A stretch of 58,207 nucleotides of DNA from the NCBI GenBank assembly GCA_017467805.1, contig JAFUKJ010000078.1, positions 1 to 58,207 of the forward strand. Direction: 5' to 3'. Each line of letters starts with the position of its first letter. Within the stretch, counting starts at the first letter, position 1. Shown in pieces: positions 1 to 6,431 of this stretch. This stretch comes from Lachnospiraceae bacterium (lineage in GTDB: Bacteria > Bacillota > Clostridia > Lachnospirales > Lachnospiraceae). The position numbers and the translations under genes are program-made. The notes beneath the pieces were generated by a model. The model searched no databases. It was not told where the DNA came from and worked only from the letters and a program-made list of their open reading frames with translations.

Positions 1-36
1 ATTCTCGGCTGTTGCACCTAACGCTGTACTGTTCAT
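1..36 (-). CDS. 5' end of an unrecognised gene, cut by the window edge
   Basis: A start codon (ATG read at 36..34) is preceded by an AGGAGG ribosome site at 45-50 with 8-base spacing, so a real gene begins here and runs off the left edge. Only 12 residues are visible (MNSTALGATAEN) and they do not identify a family. It lies downstream of hemZ on the same strand but is separated from it by a terminator-like hairpin, so it probably has its own control or is read through from hemZ. Confidence 0.6.
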   Translation of the reverse strand, partial: MNSTALGATAEN

Positions 37-68
37 TTGCAGTTCCTCCTAATAATTTTTTGACTATA

Positions 69-113
69 ACAAAAAGGACAAACCCATTTGTAAAAAATGA
101 ATTCGTCCTTTAA
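69..113 (-). terminator. Hairpin terminator downstream of hemZ
   Basis: Arms AAAGGAC (73-79) and GTCCTTT (105-111) pair, with further imperfect pairing inside, and on the minus strand the stem is followed by a T-rich run. It sits between hemZ and the start codon of the next gene, so it either ends the hemZ transcript or is a leader hairpin of the next gene. Confidence 0.5.
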
Positions 114-282
114 GGCGTAGTTATTAGGTTATTTGAATACATCGTCATGTGTTATTCGGTACTATTGGGTATTTTTTTGATGTACTATTGATGTACTAAC
201 CCATTTTTGATGTACTGTTTCAGAAATCGAAGTCTTTAAAAAAGCTCCTTTTTCGCTCAATCATTTCGTCAATTCTGGCTAT

Positions 283-1701
283 TTAATTATTGACATCTTT
301 GACATTTTCGCAACGTTCAATCCTTCCGTCCGGATATACCGCTTTGGTGGATGCACCTGCTCCCAATGCCACGATAGTCTGTTTCTCTTCCATAATAAGG
401 ATATTGTAAATACCAAACTTGCCTTCTCTTGCATAGCCTACATTCTCGAAGTTACCAGACATATTCTTCTGTCTATAGAGATAATATGGCTTCATATCAA
501 GCGCCTCTGCTCCTGCTGCCGCAATCTCCATCGTAGTATCTGTATTATTCAAGGTCGCAATGCCATTGGTCTCTATCCACTGGCTCAGCTTTGATGCTCT
601 TTTAATCGCAAGCGAATGTACTGTCAAGCTGTCAGGATCAAGCTTCTTAATCTCTTCAATCGTATTGGTTACATCCTCTTCCATTTCTCCCGGAAGTCCA
701 AGAATAATATCCATATTAATATTGTCAAAGCCCACCTCACGAGCTAAAGCAAATGCATTCTTCACTTGCTCTACATTATGCTGTCTGCCGATAAGCTTCA
801 AAGTCTCGTCCTTCATCGTCTGTGGATTCACTGAGATTCTGGTTACATCGTGCTTCTTCAGCACTTCAAGCTTCTCTCTTGTGATACTGTCTGCACGACC
901 TGCTTCTACTGTGAATTCCTTCACCTGGCTCCAGTCAAATGCCGCTTTGAGCTTTGTAATCAGCCAGTCAAGCTCCTCTGCCTCTAATGTAGTTGGTGTT
1001 CCGCCACCAATATATACGGTATCCAAAATCTTATCCTTATAAGCTTCTGATACATACTGAATCTCTTTATTAACAGCCTCTAAATACTCCTGCATTCTCT
1101 TCTTCCATAATACAATCGGATAAGATGTAAAAGAACAATACAAGCATGTTGTCGGGCAGAAAGGAATACCAATATATAAACTATAACCATCCTTATAATG
1201 AATAGTATCTAATAACGCCTTCTCACGCTTTGCAATATCAAGGCTAAGTAACGCCTTCTCATCGCTCACTGCATGAGTCGCTTGCAGCTTTGCGATAATC
1301 TCCTCATCTGTCATACCTTCATCCAGCATGCTCATTGGAAGCTTAGTTGGTCTAATACCTGTAAGATTTCCCCAAGGAAGCTTCTTTCCTGTATACTCAC
1401 ACAAGATATGATATAACTCCAGTTTGCAGGCATTCTTATATAAGGCAACGCCTGTAGCTTCGTCCGCGCCCTTTACCTGCTCGGAGGTAAATTCACATGT
1501 ATACTCTGCTTTTTCAGAGTGATCCACCTGTAACTCTACCTTCATGCTCTGCTCTGCAAGCAATACCTTCACATATGAGCCTACCTCTTCCTGTGCATGC
1601 TCCATGTCAAACACCTTCACATCCTTTTCAGGATAGAACGCCTTAATCAGCGAATGTAAATCATATTGAAATTTCTCGTTATTTGTAAAAACTTTAATCA
1701 T
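283..1701 (-). CDS. hemZ: HemZ-type radical SAM protein (coproporphyrinogen dehydrogenase-like), probably truncated at the C terminus
   Basis: 472-residue radical SAM enzyme of the HemZ/HemN group, which is linked to oxygen-independent oxidation of coproporphyrinogen III; the true substrate in gut clostridia is uncertain. The [4Fe-4S] motif CPTTCLYC gives Cys182, Cys186 and Cys189 (C-x3-C-x2-C). The HemZ-typical GIRPTK motif is at about 115-120, followed by a GGGTPTTL SAM-binding segment. The protein stops at NVKDVNN, but the frame beyond the TAA (285-283) stays open for 20 codons to a TGA at 222-220 and encodes a charged helix, IARIDEMIERKRSFFKDFDF. That looks like the normal C terminus, so the stop is probably a nonsense change of a Tyr codon. 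The restored length of about 493 is close to the roughly 500 of Bacillus HemZ. Confidence 0.88.
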   Translation of the reverse strand: MIKVFTNNEKFQYDLHSLIKAFYPEKDVKVFDMEHAQEEVGSYVKVLLAEQSMKVELQVDHSEKAEYTCEFTSEQVKGADEATGVALYKNACKLELYHILCEYTGKKLPWGNLTGIRPTKLPMSMLDEGMTDEEIIAKLQATHAVSDEKALLSLDIAKREKALLDTIHYKDGYSLYIGIPFCPTTCLYCSFTSYPIVLWKKRMQEYLEAVNKEIQYVSEAYKDKILDTVYIGGGTPTTLEAEELDWLITKLKAAFDWSQVKEFTVEAGRADSITREKLEVLKKHDVTRISVNPQTMKDETLKLIGRQHNVEQVKNAFALAREVGFDNINMDIILGLPGEMEEDVTNTIEEIKKLDPDSLTVHSLAIKRASKLSQWIETNGIATLNNTDTTMEIAAAGAEALDMKPYYLYRQKNMSGNFENVGYAREGKFGIYNILIMEEKQTIVALGAGASTKAVYPDGRIERCENVKDVNN

Positions 1702-1736
1702 ATATTTCCTTTCTGTTGCTGTATTTATAGCTGTTA

Positions 1737-2279
1737 TTACTTTACCAGATATTCATTTATAACATCATCACTCCAGATATGTGCTTCAATATATCTTTCT
1801 GGCCCATATCTACCATCATCATTCCAATCCTGTGGTAATCCATACTTTTCTATAATATCTAATATTTCATCATACATATATAGTTTCTTACGATATTCTT
1901 TTCCATCATTTACTCTATCACTAAAAGTTGGATGCGAATCTCCATATGTAAAGGATACTGTTCTTATATCAAACTTTTCAATAGGTATTTTTATATATGA
2001 ACTATTTTTATACCAAGTACTTAACCATGGACTATGTTCTACCACCATATAGTGCGGTACTTGCCTGCAAATCAATCCGCCCTTTCTTTTGAACTCATTC
2101 CTCAATATATTTTCATAATAAGTCCTTGCCTGCATATAATCTATACTTCTTTTAGCGCATTGCACATTAGGCTTCGTAATTGCTATTTCTCGAAGCACTC
2201 TATTTGCTTCTTCTGCGGATAGTTCCGACAAATTTTTAAACGGCCCAATACTCTTATCATAATAATGATAAAGAAACAT
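1737..2279 (-). CDS. Uncharacterised 180-residue protein
   Basis: No family recognised. It is a soluble, aromatic-rich protein without signal peptide or membrane segment; conspicuous stretches are HYMVVEHSPWLSTWYKNSSY in the middle and DWNDDGRYGPERYIEAHIW near the end. It is AT-rich like its neighbours and is the first gene of the accessory block next to hemZ. The reading frame is intact and its codon use looks genuine. No function is proposed. Confidence 0.7.
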   Translation of the reverse strand: MFLYHYYDKSIGPFKNLSELSAEEANRVLREIAITKPNVQCAKRSIDYMQARTYYENILRNEFKRKGGLICRQVPHYMVVEHSPWLSTWYKNSSYIKIPIEKFDIRTVSFTYGDSHPTFSDRVNDGKEYRKKLYMYDEILDIIEKYGLPQDWNDDGRYGPERYIEAHIWSDDVINEYLVK

Positions 2280-2314
2280 TTCGCATTACCTCCACAAATG
2301 GGATTTGATAGTCA

Positions 2315-2809
2315 TCATAACTGCGCTATTTCGTCAGCAATCATTTGAACAGTTTTGCTACTGGTATCAATTTTAATAGTGTTGAGGGCCTGATACAGCG
2401 GTATTCTTGCTATACTTCTATCAATAATATCCACAGAACGAATACCCTTATCCACATCTGCTGTTAATCTCTCGCGCAAATCTATTTCATTTGTAGTGAG
2501 TGAAATGCATTTTACATCACAGTTTTTAATGTCCAGTTTTTCAACGATAGAATCAATAACAGACTGTTGATGCATTACCCAACAAAAAATAATATTCTTA
2601 TAAGCCGAACAATGTAAAAAATTATTGAGCAAGTAGCAAATATTATCTGTTACCATTGTCTTTGTCTCTTCAGTTACTTGGAACGGGCTCGCATCCCAGC
2701 ACCAGTCGCCATCAAGAAAAACACTACTGGGCAAATCTCGCTTTAACTGTTGGCTCACCGTTGTTTTGCCAACGCCCATTGTTCCACCGATTAAATATAA
2801 TGTTTTCAC
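2315..2809 (-). CDS. P-loop nucleotide kinase-like ATPase
   Basis: Small P-loop NTPase (164 residues), probably a kinase of the AAA_33/zeta-toxin/shikimate-kinase-like group. It starts VKTLYLIGGTMGVGKTT, with Walker A GGTMGVGKTT. A D-G-D segment (FLDGDWCW) follows at the position of the acceptor/Mg site in such kinases, and arginines lie in a lid-like RERLTAD region. I chose the GTG at 2809: a GGAG site lies 8 bases upstream, and the upstream GNAT gene stops 2 bases before it, which implies translational coupling. The longer frame to 2857 would overlap the GNAT gene out of frame. Substrate unknown. Confidence 0.75.
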   Translation of the reverse strand: MKTLYLIGGTMGVGKTTVSQQLKRDLPSSVFLDGDWCWDASPFQVTEETKTMVTDNICYLLNNFLHCSAYKNIIFCWVMHQQSVIDSIVEKLDIKNCDVKCISLTTNEIDLRERLTADVDKGIRSVDIIDRSIARIPLYQALNTIKIDTSSKTVQMIADEIAQL

Positions 2810-2811
2810 CG

Positions 2812-3261
2812 TTATTTCTCCATAAAATAAGCCTGACCATCTTCTAGATAGCCACAATGCTCATATAGTTTCTTCGCTATTGGGTTATTCACATTCACAT
2901 ATAATCGAATACCCGTTGCTTCTAATTCTATTCTCAAATCCTCTGCTTTTCTCATCAAGGCTTCTGCAAATCCTCTGCCACGGAAATTCTGCTCAACCCA
3001 TAACTCATCTACGTAAATATGACCATGTCCATTCCATCTACTTCCAACTTTAGGAATATAAATCAGAGAAATCCAGCCAACATATCGGCTTTCTACCATG
3101 ACCGCATAAACATACAGATTAGGATTGGCTAATTCTTTTTTCATTTGATCTGAAACTGGCGTTTGTGAAGGTTTGCGTTCAAATCCATTTTCTCGCCAAA
3201 ACACCATATCATCGAATAAAGAGTAGTTCGTTATATTAATTTTTTCAATTCTAAAATTCAT
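2812..3261 (-). CDS. GNAT-family N-acetyltransferase
   Basis: 149-residue acetyl-CoA-dependent acetyltransferase. The motif A acetyl-CoA loop is clear (NFRGRGFAEALM, matching R/Q-x-x-G-x-G/A), preceded by the beta-strand IYVDELWV and followed by the NNPIAKKLYEHCGY signature of motif B. The start at 3261 (MNFRIEKI) has GAGGGAG just upstream; the frame extends 15 codons further without a good ribosome site. It forms a two-gene unit with the P-loop kinase downstream. The acceptor is unknown. The tandem hairpin array lies 74 bases upstream. Confidence 0.88.
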   Translation of the reverse strand: MNFRIEKINITNYSLFDDMVFWRENGFERKPSQTPVSDQMKKELANPNLYVYAVMVESRYVGWISLIYIPKVGSRWNGHGHIYVDELWVEQNFRGRGFAEALMRKAEDLRIELEATGIRLYVNVNNPIAKKLYEHCGYLEDGQAYFMEK

Positions 3262-3334
3262 AGTCTCCCTCAAAAGTTTAAATTTGTTATAACAATCAAG
3301 AAACATCTCTTACTTTTCAAATCACTCAATTCTA

Positions 3335-3756
3335 AAATACGGATATTTCCAAGCATATGCCTCATTTCCGCCGTATTCGCCCGTCCCTGTCAATACAAAA
3401 TACGGATATTTTCAACCATATGCCCCATTTCCGCCGTATTTTATTTTGTCCTTCAATGCAAAATACGGATATTTTCGAGCATATGTCTCATTTCCTCCGT
3501 ATTTTATTTTGTCCTTCAATGCAAAATACGGATATTTTCGACCTTATACCTCATTTCCGCCGTATTCTATTCTGTCCGCCAATGCAAAATACGGATATTT
3601 TCAACCATATACCGCATTTCCGCCGTATTCGCCCATCTTCACCAATGCAAAATACGGATATTTTCGACCTTATGCCCCATTTCCGCCGTATTCGCCCATC
3701 TTCACCAATGCAAAATACGGATATTTTCGACCTTATGCCTTATTTCCTCCGTATTT
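3335..3756. repeat. Tandem hairpin array A: seven units, exact 63-bp period
   Basis: Seven copies whose TACGG cores start at 3338, 3401, 3464, 3527, 3590, 3653 and 3716, exactly 63 bp apart. Each unit is a hairpin of about 42 bp (left arm AATACGG, right arm CCGTATT, conserved interior ATATTTTC...CC.CATTTCCG) plus a spacer of about 20 bp. The spacers fall into two types, TTATTTTGTCCTTCAATGCA-like and CGCCCATCTTCACCAATGCA-like, so whole units were duplicated. The same element occurs singly at 5657 and as a five-unit array at 20839. The array lies between two minus-strand genes and would be transcribed with them. Confidence 0.95.
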
Positions 3757-3846
3757 CTTTCATCACTCTGACATTTTATCATAAGTAAGACAAAAAACCT
3801 CTCTCTTCGCATGCATTAATCGGAACTTATCGTTGCCCAAATATAA

Positions 3847-4149
3847 TCATGCTGTACTTTTTGAAAACTTTATAAATTCATATGGCAGTCCCATGTCTTC
3901 AGAATATTTACAGATTTCTATCTTTTCATCATCACTCATTTCATTATAGAAAGGACGTTCTGATACTTTCCAGTATGTTTTAACTTCATCTATTTTCAGC
4001 ACATCACCCCATGGGGCAGTATATAATTCCCCAACTTTATATTTGCCAATTTCTTTATATACCCTCGTGGTATAGCAATATCCCAGCTTATTTAAATAAT
4101 TTTGGATTGATTCATATTCATGTTCTGGGAATGATATTTTATCAAACAT
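3847..4149 (-). CDS. Uncharacterised 100-residue protein, possibly ASCH-like
   Basis: Small soluble protein with an AACGGAGG-type ribosome site 8 bases before ATG 4149. The pattern of a GKYKVGELYTAPWGDVLKID segment followed by KTYWKVSERPFYNEM resembles the small beta-barrel ASCH/PUA-like proteins, in which a G-x-x-x-Y-x-x-x-W-G strand is followed by a helix; this is a fold guess from residue pattern only. The gene lies directly before array A in the direction of transcription. Confidence 0.65.
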   Translation of the reverse strand: MFDKISFPEHEYESIQNYLNKLGYCYTTRVYKEIGKYKVGELYTAPWGDVLKIDEVKTYWKVSERPFYNEMSDDEKIEICKYSEDMGLPYEFIKFSKSTA

Positions 4150-4192
4150 ACAATAAACCTCCGTTCAATTGCCATCTTTTGTACCTTTTTAT

Positions 4193-4283
4193 TCACCATA
4201 TGTACACGAGTAGCACTCGAATGGCCCCGATAAAAACGCCCAATAATACGCCCATCGTTTGCTTTTTTATTATCTTTTTTCAC
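4193..4283 (-). other. Possible frameshifted small membrane-protein ORF
   Basis: A GTG at 4283 has a GAGG site 8 bases upstream and opens a frame starting VKKDNKKAN. In the next frame, ATG 4255 to TGA 4193 encodes MGVLLGVFIGAIRVLLVYIW, a clear membrane helix. Removing one A from the A6 run between them joins the two into a coherent 29-residue protein with a basic start and one helix. As it stands the frame is broken, so this is a decayed gene, a sequence error or chance. Confidence 0.3.
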
Positions 4284-4314
4284 TTAGATTTCCTCACATT
4301 AACGTATTTAAAAA

Positions 4315-4959
4315 TCAAATCAAGAACCCTAACGCATCCCACACGGAATGTAATATTGCCGACGTCCAAATAGAACGATTCTTTCGAAATATCATACCAA
4401 ACAGTACCCCTAATATAAATACATACACACTTCCATAAACAATATCGCCCATTGTTCTCTCTAACTGAAACCACCTTGGATAATGTATAAATACAAACAT
4501 CGTAGCAGATATTATATTTGCATACTTCTCCTTTACAATCATACTCCAAGCATTAAAAAACCAGCCTCGAAAAACACTTTCCTCAAAAATACCTACTCCA
4601 ACAACCGTCAACAAATAATCCAGCCAATTCATCTCAAAAGAAAACTGAAACCCAACAACTGCCCAACAGATGAAATAGTAGATTAGAATAGTTGGTATTG
4701 CAATTAACAAAGTTTTTCCATGAGGTTTTTTCGTAAGAATTTCTTTCAAATTCCAATTATGTTTCTTCCCAAAGCATTGAATCAATAAAAATGCAAAACC
4801 ACTCCACCACAATCCATAGATTACAAAATTTATACATGCTTCCAGATAAGGATTCAAATACGATAAATCAATATATGTTTCCCGCAAATACCATCCTGTC
4901 GTGAACACTATGTAGCTTACGATAATCACCAAAAGTAAACTTTTCTTTTCTGATTTCAT
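4315..4959 (-). CDS. CPBP-family intramembrane metalloprotease
   Basis: 214-residue polytopic membrane protein of the CPBP (CAAX protease and bacteriocin-processing/Abi) family. The three catalytic motifs are present in order: FEESVFRGWFFN (EExxxR), FVFIHYPRW (FxxxH) and SAILHSVWDAL (HxxxD/N). These form the glutamate/histidine metal site within the membrane. Hydrophobic segments run from residue 8 to the C terminus. Such proteins process prenylated or peptide substrates or give bacteriocin self-protection; which applies here is unknown. It belongs to the AT-rich accessory block with VanZ upstream. Confidence 0.88.
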   Translation of the reverse strand: MKSEKKSLLLVIIVSYIVFTTGWYLRETYIDLSYLNPYLEACINFVIYGLWWSGFAFLLIQCFGKKHNWNLKEILTKKPHGKTLLIAIPTILIYYFICWAVVGFQFSFEMNWLDYLLTVVGVGIFEESVFRGWFFNAWSMIVKEKYANIISATMFVFIHYPRWFQLERTMGDIVYGSVYVFILGVLFGMIFRKNRSIWTSAILHSVWDALGFLI

Positions 4960-5021
4960 ATACCCTCATCTCTTTCTCAGCTTCAAGTTTATCAATCTAT
5001 TTTCCACATACAACTGCCTCA

Positions 5022-5612
5022 TCACACAGGTTCAGAAAATGTTTCGAATTTTCCTATCAATGTTTTACAACATCTCTTTAATAAACTATATACCATCACA
5101 CCTAATAATACACCCATAGTGTTCAACATCAAATCGTCTATATCAGTTACTCTTTTCAAAAACATCTGGCTTACTTCAATAAATAGCGAAGTACAAAATC
5201 CTATAACAAGTGTTCTTTTACAAGATACCTTCCATAGTAATGGAATAACCAGACCAAACGGCATAAATAAAATAATATTGCCTAAAATGTTAATCAAAAA
5301 GTAAGTTACATGTCCATTCACAAAGACTTCGTTATAAGTTTCAACAAACACTCTAAATGGTATTAAGTTTGTTTCGTGAATACCATTTTGAGCTATAGCA
5401 AAACCATTCTCACCAATCTCAATTTTCGGAATAATTGTTTGAGAAGCTAAACCTACTACAAAAACAGCAAAAGCAAACATTACTATTTCACGATACCAAT
5501 TTACTTTTATCTTTTTCACTTTTACAAAGATAGTCCTTATTATTAGATATGCAGGAATTGCTAGCATCATATATGGCATCATTTTTATTACATATCTTAC
5601 TATCGCACTCAT
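5022..5612 (-). CDS. VanZ-like membrane protein
   Basis: 196-residue membrane protein with about five hydrophobic segments. The VanZ signature is the NILGNIILFMPFGLVIPLLW segment, followed by CTSLFIEVSQMFLKRVTDIDDLMLNTMGVLLG (core SLFIEVSQ...DIDDLMLN..G). VanZ-family proteins are associated with low-level teicoplanin resistance or envelope functions, but most homologues have no assigned role. There is no vanA-type cluster nearby, so resistance should not be inferred. A solo hairpin repeat lies upstream at 5657-5698. Confidence 0.85.
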   Translation of the reverse strand: MSAIVRYVIKMMPYMMLAIPAYLIIRTIFVKVKKIKVNWYREIVMFAFAVFVVGLASQTIIPKIEIGENGFAIAQNGIHETNLIPFRVFVETYNEVFVNGHVTYFLINILGNIILFMPFGLVIPLLWKVSCKRTLVIGFCTSLFIEVSQMFLKRVTDIDDLMLNTMGVLLGVMVYSLLKRCCKTLIGKFETFSEPV

Positions 5613-5656
5613 TTCTTTTTATCCTTTTTCAAATCCAAATTCCCCTACCAATCTAG

Positions 5657-5698
5657 GATACGGATATTTTCGACCTTATCTCTCATTTCCGCCGTATT
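5657..5698. repeat. Solo copy of the TACGG hairpin element
   Basis: One unit with left arm GATACGG (5657-5663), right arm CCGTATT (5692-5698) and interior ATATTTTCGACCTTAT plus CATTTCCG, nearly identical to units 4, 6 and 7 of array A. It lacks flanking tandem copies. It lies between the MBL hydrolase gene and the VanZ gene, both on the minus strand. Confidence 0.9.
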
Positions 5699-5788
5699 TC
5701 ACCATCACAACCTCTAAAATCCAGCCAAAACAAATCTAGCGAGCTTCGCCGTTGCTTACTTCTTCAACGCCCAACCGCCATACACACA

Positions 5789-5815
5789 ACAATCCGTGTT
5801 ATAAACACGGATTGT
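5789..5815 (-). terminator. Hairpin overlapping the 3' end of the MBL gene
   Basis: A perfect 12-bp stem, ACAATCCGTGTT (5789-5800) with AACACGGATTGT (5804-5815), and a three-base loop. The TAA stop codon of the MBL gene lies at the loop/left-arm junction, so the last codons are part of the hairpin. There is no clean U-run, so it could act in mRNA 3'-end stability as much as in termination. Confidence 0.55.
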
Positions 5816-6431
5816 ACTGTTCCTCATATGCTACTGTCGTCTTCTCGCCATGACCTGAGTAAAGCTTCGTATCTCCAGGTAAGGTAAGAATCTTCTCACG
5901 AATTGACCTTGCAAGCTGTGACATCGAGCCAGAATAGAAGTCCGTTCTGCCTACAGAGCAATTAAATATCGTATCGCCGCAGAAAAGACATCCGTCAGCC
6001 TCTGCATAATAGCAGCAGCCTCCCTTGGTATGTCCTGGCGTATGAATCACCTTAAAGTGAATCCCAGCCATATCAAACTCCTCACCGTCCTGCAAATATA
6101 CATCCGCATCAAAGCCATAAGGCTCTCCAAACCATCCTGAAAGATTCTTCGCGGCATCCTGCAAAATGTCTGCCTCCTCAGCATGGGCATAAATCTTTGC
6201 TCCGCTCAGCTCCTGAAGCTTCTTTGCTCCGCCTGTATGGTCACCATGACCATGTGTCAACAAAATACCTGCAACACGCTCAAAGCCAAGACTCTTCACA
6301 TCATCATAAACTATTACACCTGCATCGCCTGGGTCAATGACTACAATCTCATCTACACCCTCACGATACACATAGTAACAGTTCGTATCACAAGCACTCA
6401 ACACACGTCTCTTTATCTTAATATCACTCAT
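5799..6431 (-). CDS. Metallo-beta-lactamase-fold hydrolase, glyoxalase II-like
   Basis: 210-residue MBL-fold hydrolase. The metal motif HGHGDH gives His60, His62, Asp64 and His65; the HTPGHTKGGCC segment supplies the next histidine, FCGDTIF the bridging aspartate and YSGHGEKTT the last histidine. This set matches the hydroxyacylglutathione hydrolase-like group common in Firmicutes, which may act on thioesters such as S-lactoyl-thiols; the substrate is inferred. The start ATG overlaps the rel stop by one base (TAATG), so it is translationally coupled to rel in the apt-rel-MBL operon. Confidence 0.88.
   Translation of the reverse strand: MSDIKIKRRVLSACDTNCYYVYREGVDEIVVIDPGDAGVIVYDDVKSLGFERVAGILLTHGHGDHTGGAKKLQELSGAKIYAHAEEADILQDAAKNLSGWFGEPYGFDADVYLQDGEEFDMAGIHFKVIHTPGHTKGGCCYYAEADGCLFCGDTIFNCSVGRTDFYSGSMSQLARSIREKILTLPGDTKLYSGHGEKTTVAYEEQYNPCL

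Noticed and set aside
3335-3756. CRISPR array
   Set aside because: The spacers are repeated among units rather than unique, the repeat is an interrupted hairpin of about 42 bp, and no cas gene is present. The same holds for arrays B and C.
3357-3788. Two overlapping plus-strand frames with 21-residue repeats through array A
   Set aside because: A 63-bp period is a multiple of three, so repeat-shaped open frames arise automatically. Conservation follows the stem pairing, not codons, and the same element at other loci translates differently.
4264-4283. Programmed -1 frameshift at an A6G slippery site
   Set aside because: The frame that yields the membrane helix is reached by skipping a base, not by slipping back one, so the classical A AAA AAG mechanism does not fit.
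4280-4549. 89-residue frame within the CPBP gene
   Set aside because: It lies in a different frame of the well-supported CPBP protease and shows no family features.
5022-5612. Glycopeptide resistance from the VanZ-like gene
   Set aside because: VanZ-like proteins are common without van clusters, and none of vanH, vanA or vanX is in the window.
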